Assembly: GCF_003945595.2 (NCBI RefSeq)
Contig: NW_024104314.1
Span: forward strand, 1,302,001 to 1,366,000
Length of the DNA: 64,000 bases
Direction of reading: 5' to 3'
Source of the DNA: Pipra filicauda
Taxonomy: Eukaryota; Chordata; Aves; Passeriformes; Pipridae
Position numbers and translations under genes: made by a program. The stretch's first letter is position 1. Every line of letters starts with the position of its first letter. The notes under the pieces are model-generated. The model saw only the letters and a program-made list of their open reading frames with translations. It did not search any database and was not told the origin of the DNA. Shown piece by piece: positions 52,629-64,000 of this stretch.

Positions 52629-52690
52629 ATCCATTGCACTTCTATGGTGCCTTCCAGGCTAAGATATCAAAGTGTTTCGTGAGCTTTATG
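52618..52690. repeat. Ancient SINE/LINE tail (gcacttctatggtgccttcc type)
   Basis: 'Cattaataataatcc', 'attgcacttctatggtgcct', 'tccaggctaagatatcaaag' and 'tgtttcgtgagcttta' follow in order the amniote repeat 'attaataataat', 'tgcacttatatagtgccttccatc', 'gaggatctcaaagcgctttacaaa'. Strong order conservation makes this one of the surer fossil repeats here. Confidence 0.65.
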
Positions 52691-54581
52691 GGGAAGTTCA
52701 CCCTTCTTCCTCCCGCATGCAGCCTGAGTAAATGGATTTTATATGAAAAACTACATTAGGCAGCTTCAAAGAGAAGAGGAATCCGGTTCTGATTATGTGG
52801 GTGAGGGCAAGGAATGGCTCAAACCACCAGCTCACCATTTTCAGCAGATACAGACTCCTCTCCAAAACCCTTTTCCCTTGCTCAAAGAGCACATGTGATG
52901 AGAAGAAGGATGGTCAAACTCTGGACATGTTGTGATGCAGGTCTCATTCCTTGCTCTGTTAATCACTCTTTGGGTGATCCGTAGTCCCCAAATGCCTTAA
53001 CTGTCCACCAAAACTACAAGGTGGGTGCAAACAGCTCCTCATTTCACAAAAAACACACTTAAAGCTGTGAAGCTTCACACCACGGTGCAGCAACCAAGCT
53101 GCAAACTTTACGAGCGCCATCTCAAAGTAATCAAGCATCACCCCCACGAACACAGTCCTGCAGCTCCTTGTTCCTTGCAAAGGTCTGTTCAACTCAGACA
53201 GCAGGTTGGGGCCAAAGTTCAGCATTTCTAGTCCTTTGCATGCCCAGCTGATCCACATTCAACTCACATTTGAGCCAAGTATCAACGCTTCCCTACTCCA
53301 AGGTAAACTGCCTCGGGACTGTTAAATGTTCAAGCCATAAGTAATAATTTCCTCATTAATACTCCATAGCTCCTCTTATTTTTTCTCTTTGGTACCTGAG
53401 TACCCGTGAAGGTGGTTTCCATACATTTAATATCATCTTTCCTTTTATAATAATTTTAGTGTCAATCTGGTTCAGCAAGGTGCTATTTTTAAGACAGAAT
53501 GGAAATTAATTTTTCAGACTTATTGAAAGAGGCTGATCATGTAGAACATTGTGGCCTCTAGTGCAGAAGCACAATAATGAATCCATTTGTTCTTATTTTA
53601 TTTTTTAGGCTTAAGCATCACCAAAATTCCTAATGGCACAACCTAGCAACTATTTATCTAAAGGGAAAAAAAAATTCAGTATTCAGGAAGAGTAAACTGA
53701 ACCCAAATGGATTTCACTGTGTAATTTTGAAGGACAGAGGAACAGCACAGCTTCAAAGAGCTATTATGTGCTTAAGTGAGGACGTGGTGATGCACTGTTT
53801 AATGAGGGAAGAGTGAAGGCTGAGCTAATATGGAAAGGGGGAAGGTAGTGTGATGCCCCTGCAGGCCTTGGGAGGGATACACCAAATAAAGGTGTTCCCA
53901 CCTTGCCAAGCAATGTGATGGTCAAGCACACTATTCCTATCTCAGAGGGGATGGTGCTGCAGAGCAAACACAGTGAAGGACTTTTGTCACCTCCTTGGGA
54001 AGAGGGTGAAGGAGAGAATGCCTCTGAGAAGTGGCAGTGCTTCTCAACATCATGAAGAAGAGAGCAGCACAAACACTCCCGACATAGCAAAAGCTGACTG
54101 AGAAATGGCCTGAGGATCCGGGATGGAAATTTTCATATGCACACTAAAATTTCGTCTGAGGATGCTTGAGTGTTGATGAAAGTGTTGTACAAAGAAGTGG
54201 AAAAACAAGGAAAATAACCCCAAGTGTCCTGAGCATCAGCCTGATTAAGGAGGAAACAATTCAGAGGCAGATTATGCTGATCCAGTGAGAACCTTTGTGT
54301 GTGGTGTCGGGACTGGTAAAACTGCAGGTCCTAAACACCCACTGGAAGCAGAAGCCTTTTGCCTCCCATTTGCACAATCCTCATGTTCAGCTCTAGACCC
54401 ACATGGGCAGCCACACATAGGTTATTTTTTTGAGGAAGGATAGGAATTGTGCATATCTTTGAGGACCTTGCAAAAGGTTAGAATTGCACCAATCCTGCTC
54501 TCAAGGGAAGTGCAGGAGGAGTTGGGTGATCTACAACTTGTAGCTAAGGAAGTACTGAGAAGGAAAAATATTGGCTTGTCT

Positions 54582-54708
54582 ACTTAAAGATAAGCATTTC
54601 CTTGTTATCTTGAAATTTAAGTGTTTGCTTAAGTGCTTTGCTGGACAGGAATGTCATTATCCTTGGGCTTAAAGCTGAACACATGTTGAAGTGTTTTTGC
54701 TGAACAGC
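54582..54708. repeat. Fossil element with internal repeats (gcttaagtgctttgctg type)
   Basis: 'Acttaaagataagcatttcc', 'tttaagtgtttgcttaagtg', 'ctttgctggacagg', 'gggcttaaagctgaacacat' and 'gaagtgtttttgctgaac' follow the abundant sauropsid element built from 'cttaaagttaagcacatgcttaagtgctttgctgaatcagg'. The two halves repeat the same motifs with independent decay, as expected for an old dimeric or hairpin non-autonomous element. Confidence 0.6.
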
Positions 54709-57639
54709 AGCAGAGTTCATAGAAAACTTCAACCTTAGCAAGCGTCCAGTCTACCTACACAGGACCCACAAAATAGCAGCCCAGGTGTTTCCTTAAGTTA
54801 AAACTGTTAGTCATAAGAGCTCTACACAAATAGGTAGATTTTACAAAGGGTGGTGATGTAGCTGCACTCACTGCATGCTTGGTCCATGTTATCAATAGGC
54901 AAACCCATTGTTGGTATAAGTTCCCATAAACCAAGGAGGAGAGATCTATTTTCTGCACAGTCACTTAGAATTCTCATAATTTTGTTGTATTTTTGGTGGC
55001 TGTTGCAAAATACAGATAATATTTACTAATTTGACAGCTAATGCTATTCAGTGGATTGAATATTTGACAGCTGCAGTCAGCGGATTGCTCTTTCCCTGAA
55101 AACAATTATAGAAGAATCAGAAACACAGTGCAAAGAAATTTAAAAGCACCTTCTGGAAGGCATGCCATTGTACTGTCTTGCCCAAAAGATGAGTTTGTCC
55201 TTAAATAAGCCAGAGGAAAGAAAAGGCCGCTGTGGCATATTAGCATGCTTTTATCACTGCACTCAGAGTAACAAATAATTATCAAAATGAACCTCATGGA
55301 AGACTGGCTGGTCCTGTGAGCCATCCCTTGTTAGTTGTCTCCAACAAGGGCCTGTCACATTTTTGCTAATGTGTGTATTAATGGATTTTTTAGTAGCACC
55401 ATTTGCTACTTCAAAGATCGTGCGTGTTGTCTATTTAACCTTGAAAAGCCCACTGGCTAAAACTATTTGGGAATATGAGGTGCTTTTCTGCCTAATTTGT
55501 TCTGTAAGTATCAAATGGAAGATGTGTCATGGTGAATTGCATTTCCAAATGACAACCAGAGTGACTGTCCAGCACAGGACTTCTCTAACAGTTTTCTAAA
55601 CTACTCTAATGCTTAGTTATGAGCCACCTTACTAGCCATCCAAACCAGAAATTCAAAAGGAAGTAAATGTAATTCTTTATTTTGAAATACTTCCAGGTTT
55701 TATATTACTGCAATACCTTTTAACCTTGGAGTTTCGAAAGTTGAGTGAATGTACAAGCTCGTTTAGCTGCTCAATTAACTTTACATCAAATTTCTCTGGA
55801 AAAAAAAAAATCCTTTGTCATGGCAGTCAAATCTCTGTGAGGCTTCCCACTATTTACACTTTAATATACATCACTTATTAAATTATTAATCAACCAGAGT
55901 TTGTTAAGATCTTTGAAAATAAAAAAGCACTCAGAGCGTTAATCACTATTCTTCTCACCGTCATGTCTTCTAATTTTCAATGTTTTAGCACACAAACTAT
56001 GTTTCACTCAGATCTAGAGGATGCTTAAAATTAGCTTGTTTATACATTTTGAGGATGCAGTTAATTTACGTAGGTTAATGATTCCTGTGGCATATTGAGG
56101 ATGCTGCATATTGAGAATAAATAGGAGTTTTGCAAGCTGACTCATGTCAAGTAAATTGAGATTTCAAGGATTCTAACAATTCTCAGTGACAGTAAAAACC
56201 TCAAGTGAAATCCTACTCCTGAGGAGATACCACAGCAAACTTCCCTTGCTCACAGGAGCACCAGAATTCCATCCCTTTCCAGGTTGGACATCTGTGCATT
56301 TCTCAAAGGAACCAGCCCTGCCAAAGCAAAACTCTGACACAGACACCCTCTCCCAGCAAGGGGGAAAAACATGACAACCACCCCCCTCCCACCTCCACAC
56401 CTCCTGTCCCATTCCAACAGGATTAATTGCACCTAATTAATTGCAACAGGATTACTTGCTGCTCCCATCCACTCCAGGTTTCCTGGATGAGCTGGGGAGG
56501 AGGAGGGGAGGTGCACAGGACCCTGTGTGCTAATTTCTGTGGAGGAGGGGGGAAAAAACAACTCATCATTAAAGAAAGAGATTACCCTCCTCGCCAAAGG
56601 TTAAGAACAAATGGAAAACTCCTCAAAAAAGTGTTAAAAATATACTTGTAAGGGCAAGAATTGCCTCAGTTCCTGTTGATGGGGAAGAATCAATGCTTAA
56701 GTAGATTTACCAGGATCAACACAGACATTCCCATTTGTTCATTCACAAGGGTAAAATAACACTCTCAGGTTTGAAACGGGTAAGTAAATATCCTTAAATT
56801 AGAGCTTGGTAAAAATGTGGCCTCTTTGGGTCAGGAAGGACAAGCAGCTGATGAAAGCAGAGTGGTTCAGCTTTTACATGTACCACGTTTCTCCTCCAGA
56901 ACATAAGAGGTAAACCACCATCTTCTCTTGCCCTGGATTTCCACACTTCCATAATATTTCCTGAAGCTTCAGCCATGCATAACATGCTGACAAACTTAAT
57001 TAAAAGTACAATTCATTTCCAGTATTCACTCTACACAGCTTAAAATTAAATCTTGTTTCTCCTTCACTTTTTGTAGCAAGTGAAACCTCTCATTTTCTCA
57101 CTAGTTTTCCTACCTTGACTAACTGAAAGATAAACCCTTAACATGACTGCATGCACATTTGTGTTTCCATATCTTTAAAAGGCATGTTCCTGGCAGCAAG
57201 AAAAACAGAACCATGTTGTATGAAGGATGTATACAGCACTGAGAAAAGTTTTAACCAGCTTAAAAATAGTAAATGGAGAAATAATCCTTTTAAAGCCACG
57301 TTTGGAAAAGAACATGAATGCAATTAACCTCTGAAATTCTATGCTTGTTGCCTTGCTTAGTTCAGCGCTTCCCAGGGACCATTTATCTCAAAAGAAAAGC
57401 ATAAATACTGTGTAGCACCGACTTATCAGTGTGACTTTAACTGAACAGTGTCCCCAGAGTCACTTAAGGGTTAATCCTTTGCATTTCACGAAAGGTAATG
57501 GATTTTGATTAAAGAGGGAACCTTAACAGCTTGGAAGCCTACAGCAGGTGTGCACATCCCAGCTTTATACTTAATTTAAAACCAGCACCCTCAAAGAAGA
57601 ACTTAAGCCATTTATACCACCAGCAACTAATCCAAAAAA

Positions 57640-57710
57640 TGTAACGCAACTGACCTCGGTGAAATGGAAATTACGGCCGTGGCTTCGCTGTAATAATTAT
57701 TTGCATAAGG
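57640..57710. promoter_or_regulatory. CpG-retaining patch with a POU octamer
   Basis: Five CpG dinucleotides in about 55 bp ('aacgcaactgacctcggtg', 'acggccgtggcttcgctg') run directly into 'taataattatttgcataagg'. That stretch contains a homeodomain-type TAATTAT core and an exact octamer ATTTGCAT at 57699-57706. The compact arrangement is typical of conserved developmental enhancers, but conservation cannot be tested here. Confidence 0.35.
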
Positions 57711-58263
57711 TTTTAGTGGCCAGTACATCTCAGAGAATAGTGTATGGATTCCTAATGGAAATGAGCCCAACTTTTTGGAGAGCTCAGGGGACTTTTTCCA
57801 GATGTGTTTGGAGATGATGGACTCTCCCCGAGAAGCGGAAGCTTGTCAGCATTTCTGGATGGAGCAGGCAAGGAGCTAAACCACCATGGCAGCAAAACTG
57901 GTGATGGAGCTACAACCATTTCACTGTCAACTTTCTCTACTGCCTTGCACTGGCCAGTCCAAACTGTAACTGGCTGGTTGGTGGAAACGGGATTCCTCAC
58001 CTCCAGCTTCTCTGCCCAGTGACTGTCCCCATCACAGGAGAGAAATGCAGGCTATTCCCATGCAACACCCAGCTCTCAGCACAGCACACAGAGACCTCCT
58101 GCACAACTCATGGTCACTCGTAATTGCAGGGGATCAGCCAAAGAGGGTTGAGGTAAATCTGCTGGGATGACCTTGCTGGAACACGCCTGGTTTTACACAG
58201 AGCGACGAGCAAGTTCACACAATTTTTCACGTCAGGGTACTGCTGGGGGAATTCCTGCATGTA

Positions 58264-58311
58264 AAAAGCTCAATTACATATCATATTAAAAGCTCAGTTA
58301 CATATGATGTC
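58264..58311. repeat. 24-bp tandem duplication, two units
   Basis: Units 58264-58287 and 58288-58311 share 'aaaagctca.ttacatat.a'. A 15-base poly-A tract follows at 58334-58348, and a CR1 copy begins at 58461. Confidence 0.8.
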
Positions 58312-58333
58312 AACTTTTATTGCACTGACCTGG

Positions 58334-58348
58334 AAAAAAAAAAAAAAA
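58334..58348. repeat. Poly-A tract (15 A)
   Basis: Uninterrupted run between 'cctgg' and 'ggttg'. A similar run is at 59850-59864. No retroposed body attached to either could be recognised. Confidence 0.9.
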
Positions 58349-58460
58349 GGTTGATTGTCTCACTGTAGACAGGAAGGAACTTCACTCATAGCCCATCTGG
58401 CCTTTTCATGAAGTCCTTCCAAAATTCAGATAAATTATTGAGGGTTGTCTATTGATAATA

Positions 58461-58855
58461 GAATCATAGAATCATTAAGGTTGGAAAAGACCTTTAAGAT
58501 CATCATGTCTGACTGTTAATCCAGCACTGTCAAATCCACCACTAAACTCTGTTACTATCACCACATCTACGTAGCTTTTTGGCCATTCCCAGGGATGGTG
58601 ATTCCACCACTTCCCTGGGCAGCCTGTGCAATGCCTGACCACTCTTTCAGTGAAGAAATTTTTCCTAATATGCAATCTAAACCTCTTGTGGTGCAATCTG
58701 AGGCCATTTTCTCTTATCCTGTCCTAGTTGTTACAGTGAGAAGAGACCAACCCCCACATCTCTCCAACCTCCTCTCAGATAGCTGTAAAGAGTGACAAGC
58801 TCTTCCCTCTTCTCCTTTTCTCCAGGCTAAACAACCCCAACTCCCTCAGCCTAGG
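58461..58855 (-). mobile_element. CR1 LINE, 5'-truncated copy, reverse orientation
   Basis: Read on the plus strand, the element begins with its 3' end: the tandem 'gaatcatagaatcat', then 'aaggttggaaaagaccttta', 'agatcatcatgtctgactgt', 'caaatccaccactaaactc', 'cagggatggtgattccacca', 'cttccctgggcagcctgtgc', 'tttcagtgaagaaatttttc', 'gaggccattttctcttatcc', 'gagaagagaccaaccccca' and 'tctccaggctaaacaacccc'. It fades out near 'ccctcagcctaggag'. About 395 bp of the 3' part remain. Similarity to the family is high, so the insertion is clearly younger than the MIR-like relics. The frames 58475-58696 and 58595-58795 lie inside it and are not host genes. Confidence 0.95.
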
Positions 58856-60417
58856 AGTGACACAAAACCTCAAAACCCAACCCCAGACTATCTCCAGAAA
58901 AAAAGCCAACCACAAGAGAAAAAACCCCATGTGGTTGGCAAACAAAAGGCTATCCTTGGTTTTGATTTTAATTATGAAAATTTTTTCTCTTCTGAGAAGT
59001 GAAATGAATTTAGTCACTCATGCATGGTGTGAAAGTTGAATTGTCTGAGAATTAAATCAGAATAAAAAATGAAAAACTACAAACCAGGGTTTCACTGCTA
59101 CCAACAAGGGAGCCATCCTTTAGGGGTGACATTTCACAGCAGTCCCTGAGAAATGTGATTGTTCATAGCATTAAGTAAATTATGGTCTCTGAACAGTGTG
59201 GAAATAATTGAAAATGTTTGCTGTTTTTAAGTAAATGTTATAAATCCCCAAAGGCTGTTTGAGTCTGGAAGAAGAAAAGAATAGAATATTTCAAGCAGGA
59301 AAGCATATGGGTGAACTGCCTGATAGTTTGGCTGACAACCTTAAAACTTCATCCGAAATATCAGCTGGAGCAGTTTTCACTTCTCTGCCAATGGCTCACT
59401 TTGAGAAAGTTTTCCTTTTCTCCCTCCTCCCCAGCCAACACTCACACCTGAAATGGCAACAGTTAACTAGACGTGCCTTTCACAGTAACAAAAATGTCAG
59501 TGCATGAGCCCAAATGTGATGCAAACAAAGGCCACGCACTGTGTAATGCCACGGGTGTCAAAGAGGCTGAAAATGCGACTCCCTGACTGCTGCCCAGTGG
59601 CTCCAGCGCTTCTCCCCATCACTCCAGGAGCAGGGGCTGTGGGAGGGTTCCTGATGCTTTGTTTTGAAAGAGCTTAAACCTTTGGCAACGGGATTCTGCT
59701 GCGATCCTGAGGCAGCTCCTTCTGTTTGTACATAACCTGCTGCATTCCATGGCTAATCAGGATCTTCTGATGTTCCTCTTGAAATGCTTTTTCACCCTCA
59801 TTATACTGCATCTGCCATTTCTTCTTCTAACTCCCCCATTATTGTGAGTAAAAAAAAAAAAAAAGCTTTCGCATTTTGTCGAAAAGATGCACGATCGTTG
59901 TTTAGAGCACGCCTGTCATTTTGTCTTATCACAACAGTGTAAGACTCCAGCCCCAACACAGATATATTTACTCCATCCAGACTGTGACACATTCTTGCAG
60001 AAAGAAGTCTCTAACACATCCCCTCAGCGCTTCTCCCGACACGGCCCTGCACTAACCAAGCTGGCTGGTGCACAGCCACCACGTGCTGCAGGCCTGGATC
60101 TGATCATCCATATTTGGAAATCCGGGCTACTTTTCCCAGGTGCCAAACACAGGTGTGCTCCAGCAGACCTGCTTGCTCCGTCTGTACGTGCAATGCACTT
60201 TTGGACCTTTTCCAAGCAGCAGCAAGAGGAGAAGGAGTATTAACTCACTTGGCTCAACCCCAGCCATGACTCCACCTGCACGGAGCAGCTGCAAGACGTG
60301 GCATTAGATCCTGACAAGTGGGTCACTCACAGCGAGGAGACAATTCCATTACTCAGAGGAAGGAACGAAATATGTCACCGAAAGGCCTAAGGACCATGGA
60401 GAAAACGTGTAAACATT

Positions 60418-60570
60418 GTTTAGGCACCTATTTATGCACCTATGAGCCTAGTGGGATTCACCAAAGCACCTGCATTAGTCACCTAATTTGCACCAGTCAT
60501 AAAGGTATTCAGAGCCTAATTGCTAAAGCATTTTTGATACTCCCTGCAGGCATCAAAAGACCTTTGTAAA
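60418..60570. repeat. Fossil element (taggcacctaagagcctag type)
   Basis: 'Gtttaggcacctatttatgc', 'acctatgagcctagtgggat', 'tcaccaaagcacctgcatta', 'gtcacctaatttgcacc' and 'agacctttgtaaatctgc' follow a common sauropsid element: 'ttaggcacctaagagcctagtgggatt', 'caaaagcacctaagtgacctaggtgcc' and a final 'acctttgaaaatctgggc'. Decay is heavy but the motif order holds. Confidence 0.5.
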
Positions 60571-62039
60571 TCTGCTTCTCTGTGCAACCAGATTTTTATG
60601 GACAGAGACTATAAACACCAATGTACAAATGCCTATTCATGAAGTCACACAATTTTGATCAGTTTTTTAAGGACTATTTGCATTGTTAAAGGTTTATGTA
60701 GTCCTTGACATACGTGGGTTCAAATGAGTCCAGTCACAGATTTGTTATTAATCTGCAGGTAAAATCTGGCTGCATGTTGTATCACTGCATGCACAGTTAT
60801 GGTTTAAACATAATTTTGCCAGAATACAAATATTACTCCATCCTTCAACTCCAAACGTGAAGGCATCCACTGAGACAGTGTGACTGCTCCTGTGTACATG
60901 TAGTTGAGTTTTGATTTAAAAAGCAGGCTTTCCTCTTCACTGGTTACAGCTTTTTATCCCTTACGTGAACTAAATTCCTTTACAAACAACATACATCTTG
61001 TACATAACTCACTGTGAAAAAAAAGAATCTCTCCTTTTTCATTGCAGAGATTTGTGTGGAGAGCCTGACTCCATTAATTTCAACTGGATTGACTCTGTGC
61101 CATCTGTTTTCTCTGCAGCTGCTTTATTGTGGGGAGAGAGGAAGACAAGAAAGCACCCTTCTAAGCTCTACCGATGACATCCAGATATAAGACTATAATT
61201 GGTGGAAAACCTTCTGAAGTCTGCTGTAATCACAACAGTCAAAGGGATTAGAGTGTGATCTAAAAGAAGAGATGCAGATTAGGTTTTTTTCAAAAGGGTT
61301 TGAAACCTACCTTCAGACCCTTTCCAAACCTTCATCCCTTAGAAGTAAAATAAATAAGGCCACCGGTGTGAGAGGCAATTAAACTTGAATTTATACAAAC
61401 TTGTGTCTCTCACTCTTTTGCAGCACAGGGTAGACAGGTGATAATCCATCAAGCAGCCATTACAGTGCCTGGAGCAGGAAGGTGACACACTAACATGTGC
61501 CCACTGCACACAGACATCAGAAGGGCAGCACGTTAATTTTAGAACACAATCCTGGTTCTGCGTAATCTTAATCCCTGCTCTTACATCAGTGATTTTATTG
61601 ACATGGTCTGCACAGAAGGCAAACAGACATAGTCCCAAGCAACCATCTACAGAAGGGAATAGAGCCTCACAATTTCTAGAGGGTGACTCATTACTAAACC
61701 AGAGCTGGGCAAACAATCCCCCAGAGCAGTTACGCAACTGCAGGGCAAAGATGTGCTCAGCTCACTACATGTAATAGGTCACTACCACCCAAAATACACT
61801 TTGGTCTGATTTTTATTCGTGTCATTGTGTTAAATCTCTGGCACACTGCTTCTGTTAAGCATACTTAGCACTACTAATAGAAGTGTGTATTTCAGGATTA
61901 CCCTCAGTATCACTCATTTCATCACCTAAACCTCACTGCACCTTCATCTTAATACCGCCAGCAGCTTCAGTCACATTTGTAAATGTGTTCTTGGTCCCAG
62001 AAACAATTTATTTGTGCTTGAAGTTTTTGTGATAAGAGC

Positions 62040-62560
62040 ACTGCCTTTGCGGGATTAACCGATGCTACCCATGTATTTATGACTCGGGTAACTTGTTTTT
62101 TCCCCAGCTTTAATAAATAATGAAGCCCGGATGGCTTTTCAAGTGGGTTTTCGCCCTCCTGGAGCCGCGGCGTGAGCCGGAACGGAGCACTGATGCCAGG
62201 CAGAGGCAGAGGCTCATTCCTCTGCCTCAGTAATTCTCAGCAGAACGCACATAATAGAGCCCTGCTGCTATAAATACAGCAGCAGCCCGGTGAGGAGCCA
62301 TGTGGGAAATGCAGGGTCTGGTGCTGCGCCTGCGGCCACAGTGAGTGCCTCCTCAGAGGCTGCCACCTCCCATCTCCTCCGAGGTCTGAGCACCCTCTGC
62401 TCCTGCCTGATTCAAATCCTGCTAAAAGGCAAACTGGGGCCCTTAAGTGAAACGGAGCTTGTTGTGTAGATAATACCTCCATAGACCAGACAGCAGCAAT
62501 TAACTGCGGACGCACCTTCCCATACGAGACCGTCAGATCTGCTGCACGCAGACAAGCCCA
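62040..62560. promoter_or_regulatory. Long CpG-retaining tract, candidate regulatory element
   Basis: About 22 CpG dinucleotides occur in 520 bp, with the densest part 'gagccgcggcgtgagccgga' at 62162-62181. AT-rich 'ctttaataaataatgaagcc' (62109-62128) lies just before it. A minus-strand frame of 92 codons (62237-62515) covers much of it but is not recognisable. Candidate enhancer or non-coding RNA promoter; this is inference. Confidence 0.35.
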
Positions 62561-63777
62561 GGATGGATTTTGCTGTTGTTAGGGAGCAATGATTACAGTC
62601 TTTGTCTAAGGCACATTCTGAGGGAAGCAGTCCTTTTCTTCTGAGGAGGACGTTTATTGTGACTTACATCAACAGATCAATAGAGAGGTGGGAAACATCC
62701 TCTGAGAACCTACATGTTCACAAAGATGTTTTCCAAAGGTTTTTCAGCCTCACACTTACATTTTCCGTACTTATTGTCTCCACAGCTTTGTGGTCAATAA
62801 GCTTACACTGGTGATGGCCTAACAACCACCCTGCTCCCCCAAGACAGTCATCTGTATGGCACTGTTGGAGCCCTTTAAACAATTTTGGTTGATTTTCGGC
62901 TGCAGAGACTGTTGATGAAAAACTGAAACTCTTTTCTGAAACTTTGTCCCTGAGGTGCATGAAGTCCTGTGTGACCCTGTCACGCTTGTTCAGCTTAAAA
63001 CCTCCCTCCTCTCTGCAGACTTCAGCAGCAAGAGATTAGCAGAACAGAATATACCTGTGCTGACACGGCCCTGCTACCTCCGATTTCAGACTTTCACAGT
63101 TTTCAGTGCATTTATCTCAAGTTTCATCAGGAATGGTGAAGTCCTTTTGGCTCAGTGGAGGCACACACAGAATTAAAGCAGACTGGAGCAGAGAAAAGAA
63201 TTCAACCCTAGTCTTCCTGAGGCTCCTGCTCACAGCATACCCAGCAAACACCCACTGCAGTGAAGCAGCACAGCACCTGAACACAGCCCACCTGGGCACC
63301 AACAAAATCTGGGCAGACTTAAACAACTGCCTTGGGAGAAGGGAATTTTTACTTCCCTGTGTTCATTTATGCAGCCATTTTATACTCAATCCTAATCTAC
63401 TTCTACTGAAAACAGCACATATTTGGGTGAATGGAGCTTCAGCTCTGAGTGTTTTAGAATGCTTATACCATAGATATTTACATGTTGTACATGTCAGAGT
63501 AATACCATATTTACCTCAAACATTACAAACCCAAAGTGTTTCAGACACTTAAATAGGTGCCTTAAAGCAAACAATGCGAACACCTCATAAAAGCAAAATT
63601 CCCCAGTGTTGGCAAATAAACAGGCTGCAGGTAGAAAACAAAGGAAACACAAATCATTGATAGATAACATCAACTGAATAAAACACAACTAAAATTGTAC
63701 CATAAAAATTCAGGGTCCTCTTTTAATGGGTCATGTGTTCCTTGCCTGCCTACCACAGAGGACCATGTTCCATACTT

Positions 63778-63820
63778 AATTATACCAGCATAAATCCAGA
63801 GAAACTCTCTTGAAAGGCTG
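63778..63820. repeat. Fossil hairpin element fragment
   Basis: 'Aattataccagcataaatcc' followed by 'agagaaactctcttgaaa' matches 'gttacaccagtgtaaatccagagtaactccattgaa', an arm of the same element family as 13594-13697. Only one arm is visible. Confidence 0.5.
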
Positions 63821-64000
63821 AGCTCACAAAACCACACCTGAGAGCCAACACAACTGCTCTTCCTATCTATCTCTTCCTTTTTCTGGGTACATGTAGCACA
63901 AGTATTGACAGTTCAGGCTCGAGCTTTCAAAACCTTTGGGGGTACATCGCTCCAGAAGGAATATTAAATTAAAGCAACAGAACGAGGAATACAAGAGCTA

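Larger units (their letters stand above)
52691..58260. other. Gene-free interval, mostly unique
   Basis: No gene is supported. It contains the fossil element at 54582-54708 and the CpG/octamer patch at 57640-57710. The minus-strand frame 53764-54090 and smaller ones have no domain. AT-rich sequence without visible repeats runs from about 55600 to 56160. A C-rich purine/pyrimidine skew occurs at 56340-56410 and 56490-56555. Confidence 0.5.
58856..64000. other. Gene-free interval to the window end
   Basis: No gene is supported. Fossil repeats at 60418-60570 and 63778-63820 and a CpG-retaining tract at 62040-62560 are listed separately. A weak hairpin-element resemblance occurs near 61063-61105 ('gactccattaatttcaactg'). 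Forward frames 59887-60243 and 63106-63552 and the minus frame 61339-61737 lack domains and are overlapped by opposite-strand frames. Confidence 0.5.

Noticed and set aside
58475..58795. Frames on both strands near 58.6 kb
   Set aside because: Entirely inside the reverse-oriented CR1 copy.
60700..60735. Possible tRNA B-box 'gggttcaaatgag'
   Set aside because: No matching A-box at the right distance and no cloverleaf pairing could be drawn.
61063..61105. Hairpin-element core resemblance ('actccattaatttcaactgg')
   Set aside because: Only the central motif is visible and it is imperfect; flanking motifs are absent.
1..64000. Prokaryotic-style operons, CRISPR arrays, phage or plasmid modules
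   Set aside because: No long directional gene runs, ribosome-binding-site patterns or regularly spaced repeats; repeat content is vertebrate.

Overview
The window reads as nuclear DNA from a bird, in a gene-poor intergenic or intronic stretch. I found no convincing protein-coding exon, no rRNA or tRNA gene and no CRISPR array. There is no bacterial-style gene packing. The many open frames are short (the longest is about 169 codons), overlap on both strands, and match no family I recognise. The avian assignment rests mainly on two truncated CR1 LINE copies (25850-26099 forward and 58461-58855 reverse) that carry the typical CR1 3' end made of short ATTCTATG-like units. It is supported by many fossil repeats of kinds I know from sauropsid genomes: MIR-like SINEs, hairpin elements with 'gccattg..caatggc' cores, and elements of the 'gcttaagtgctttgctg' type. 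I cannot name the species or chromosome.

Layout. Positions 1-24.8 kb are unique AT-leaning sequence with scattered ancient SINE and hairpin-element fragments (150, 1.2 kb, 4.4 kb, 13.6 kb, 14.9 kb, 18.1 kb), an isolated CpG-dense patch at 4.5 kb and a compound microsatellite at 19.1 kb. At 25.0-25.5 kb there is a block of about 440 bp with unusually well-preserved CpG dinucleotides, the best candidate regulatory element here, followed directly by a CR1 copy. From 27.9 to 32 kb lie a decayed reverse-transcriptase remnant that looks Penelope-like rather than CR1-like, and a cluster of six POU-octamer sites. A 101-bp direct duplication (31443-31543 and 33813-33913, about 95% identical) is the clearest repeat that no family I know explains. 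Positions 34-58 kb are again mostly unique sequence with fossil repeats and several small CpG clusters (35.1, 41.3 and 57.65 kb). Positions 58-64 kb hold the longest CR1 copy, further fossil hairpin elements and a second long CpG-retaining tract at 62.0-62.6 kb.

No genes are seen working together. The likely value of the window is as non-coding DNA that may contain enhancers or non-coding RNA promoters, together with a record of very old transposons. I found no undescribed multi-gene system. The most worthwhile leads are the 101-bp duplication, the 25.0-25.5 kb CpG-retaining block, the reverse-transcriptase relic and the octamer cluster.
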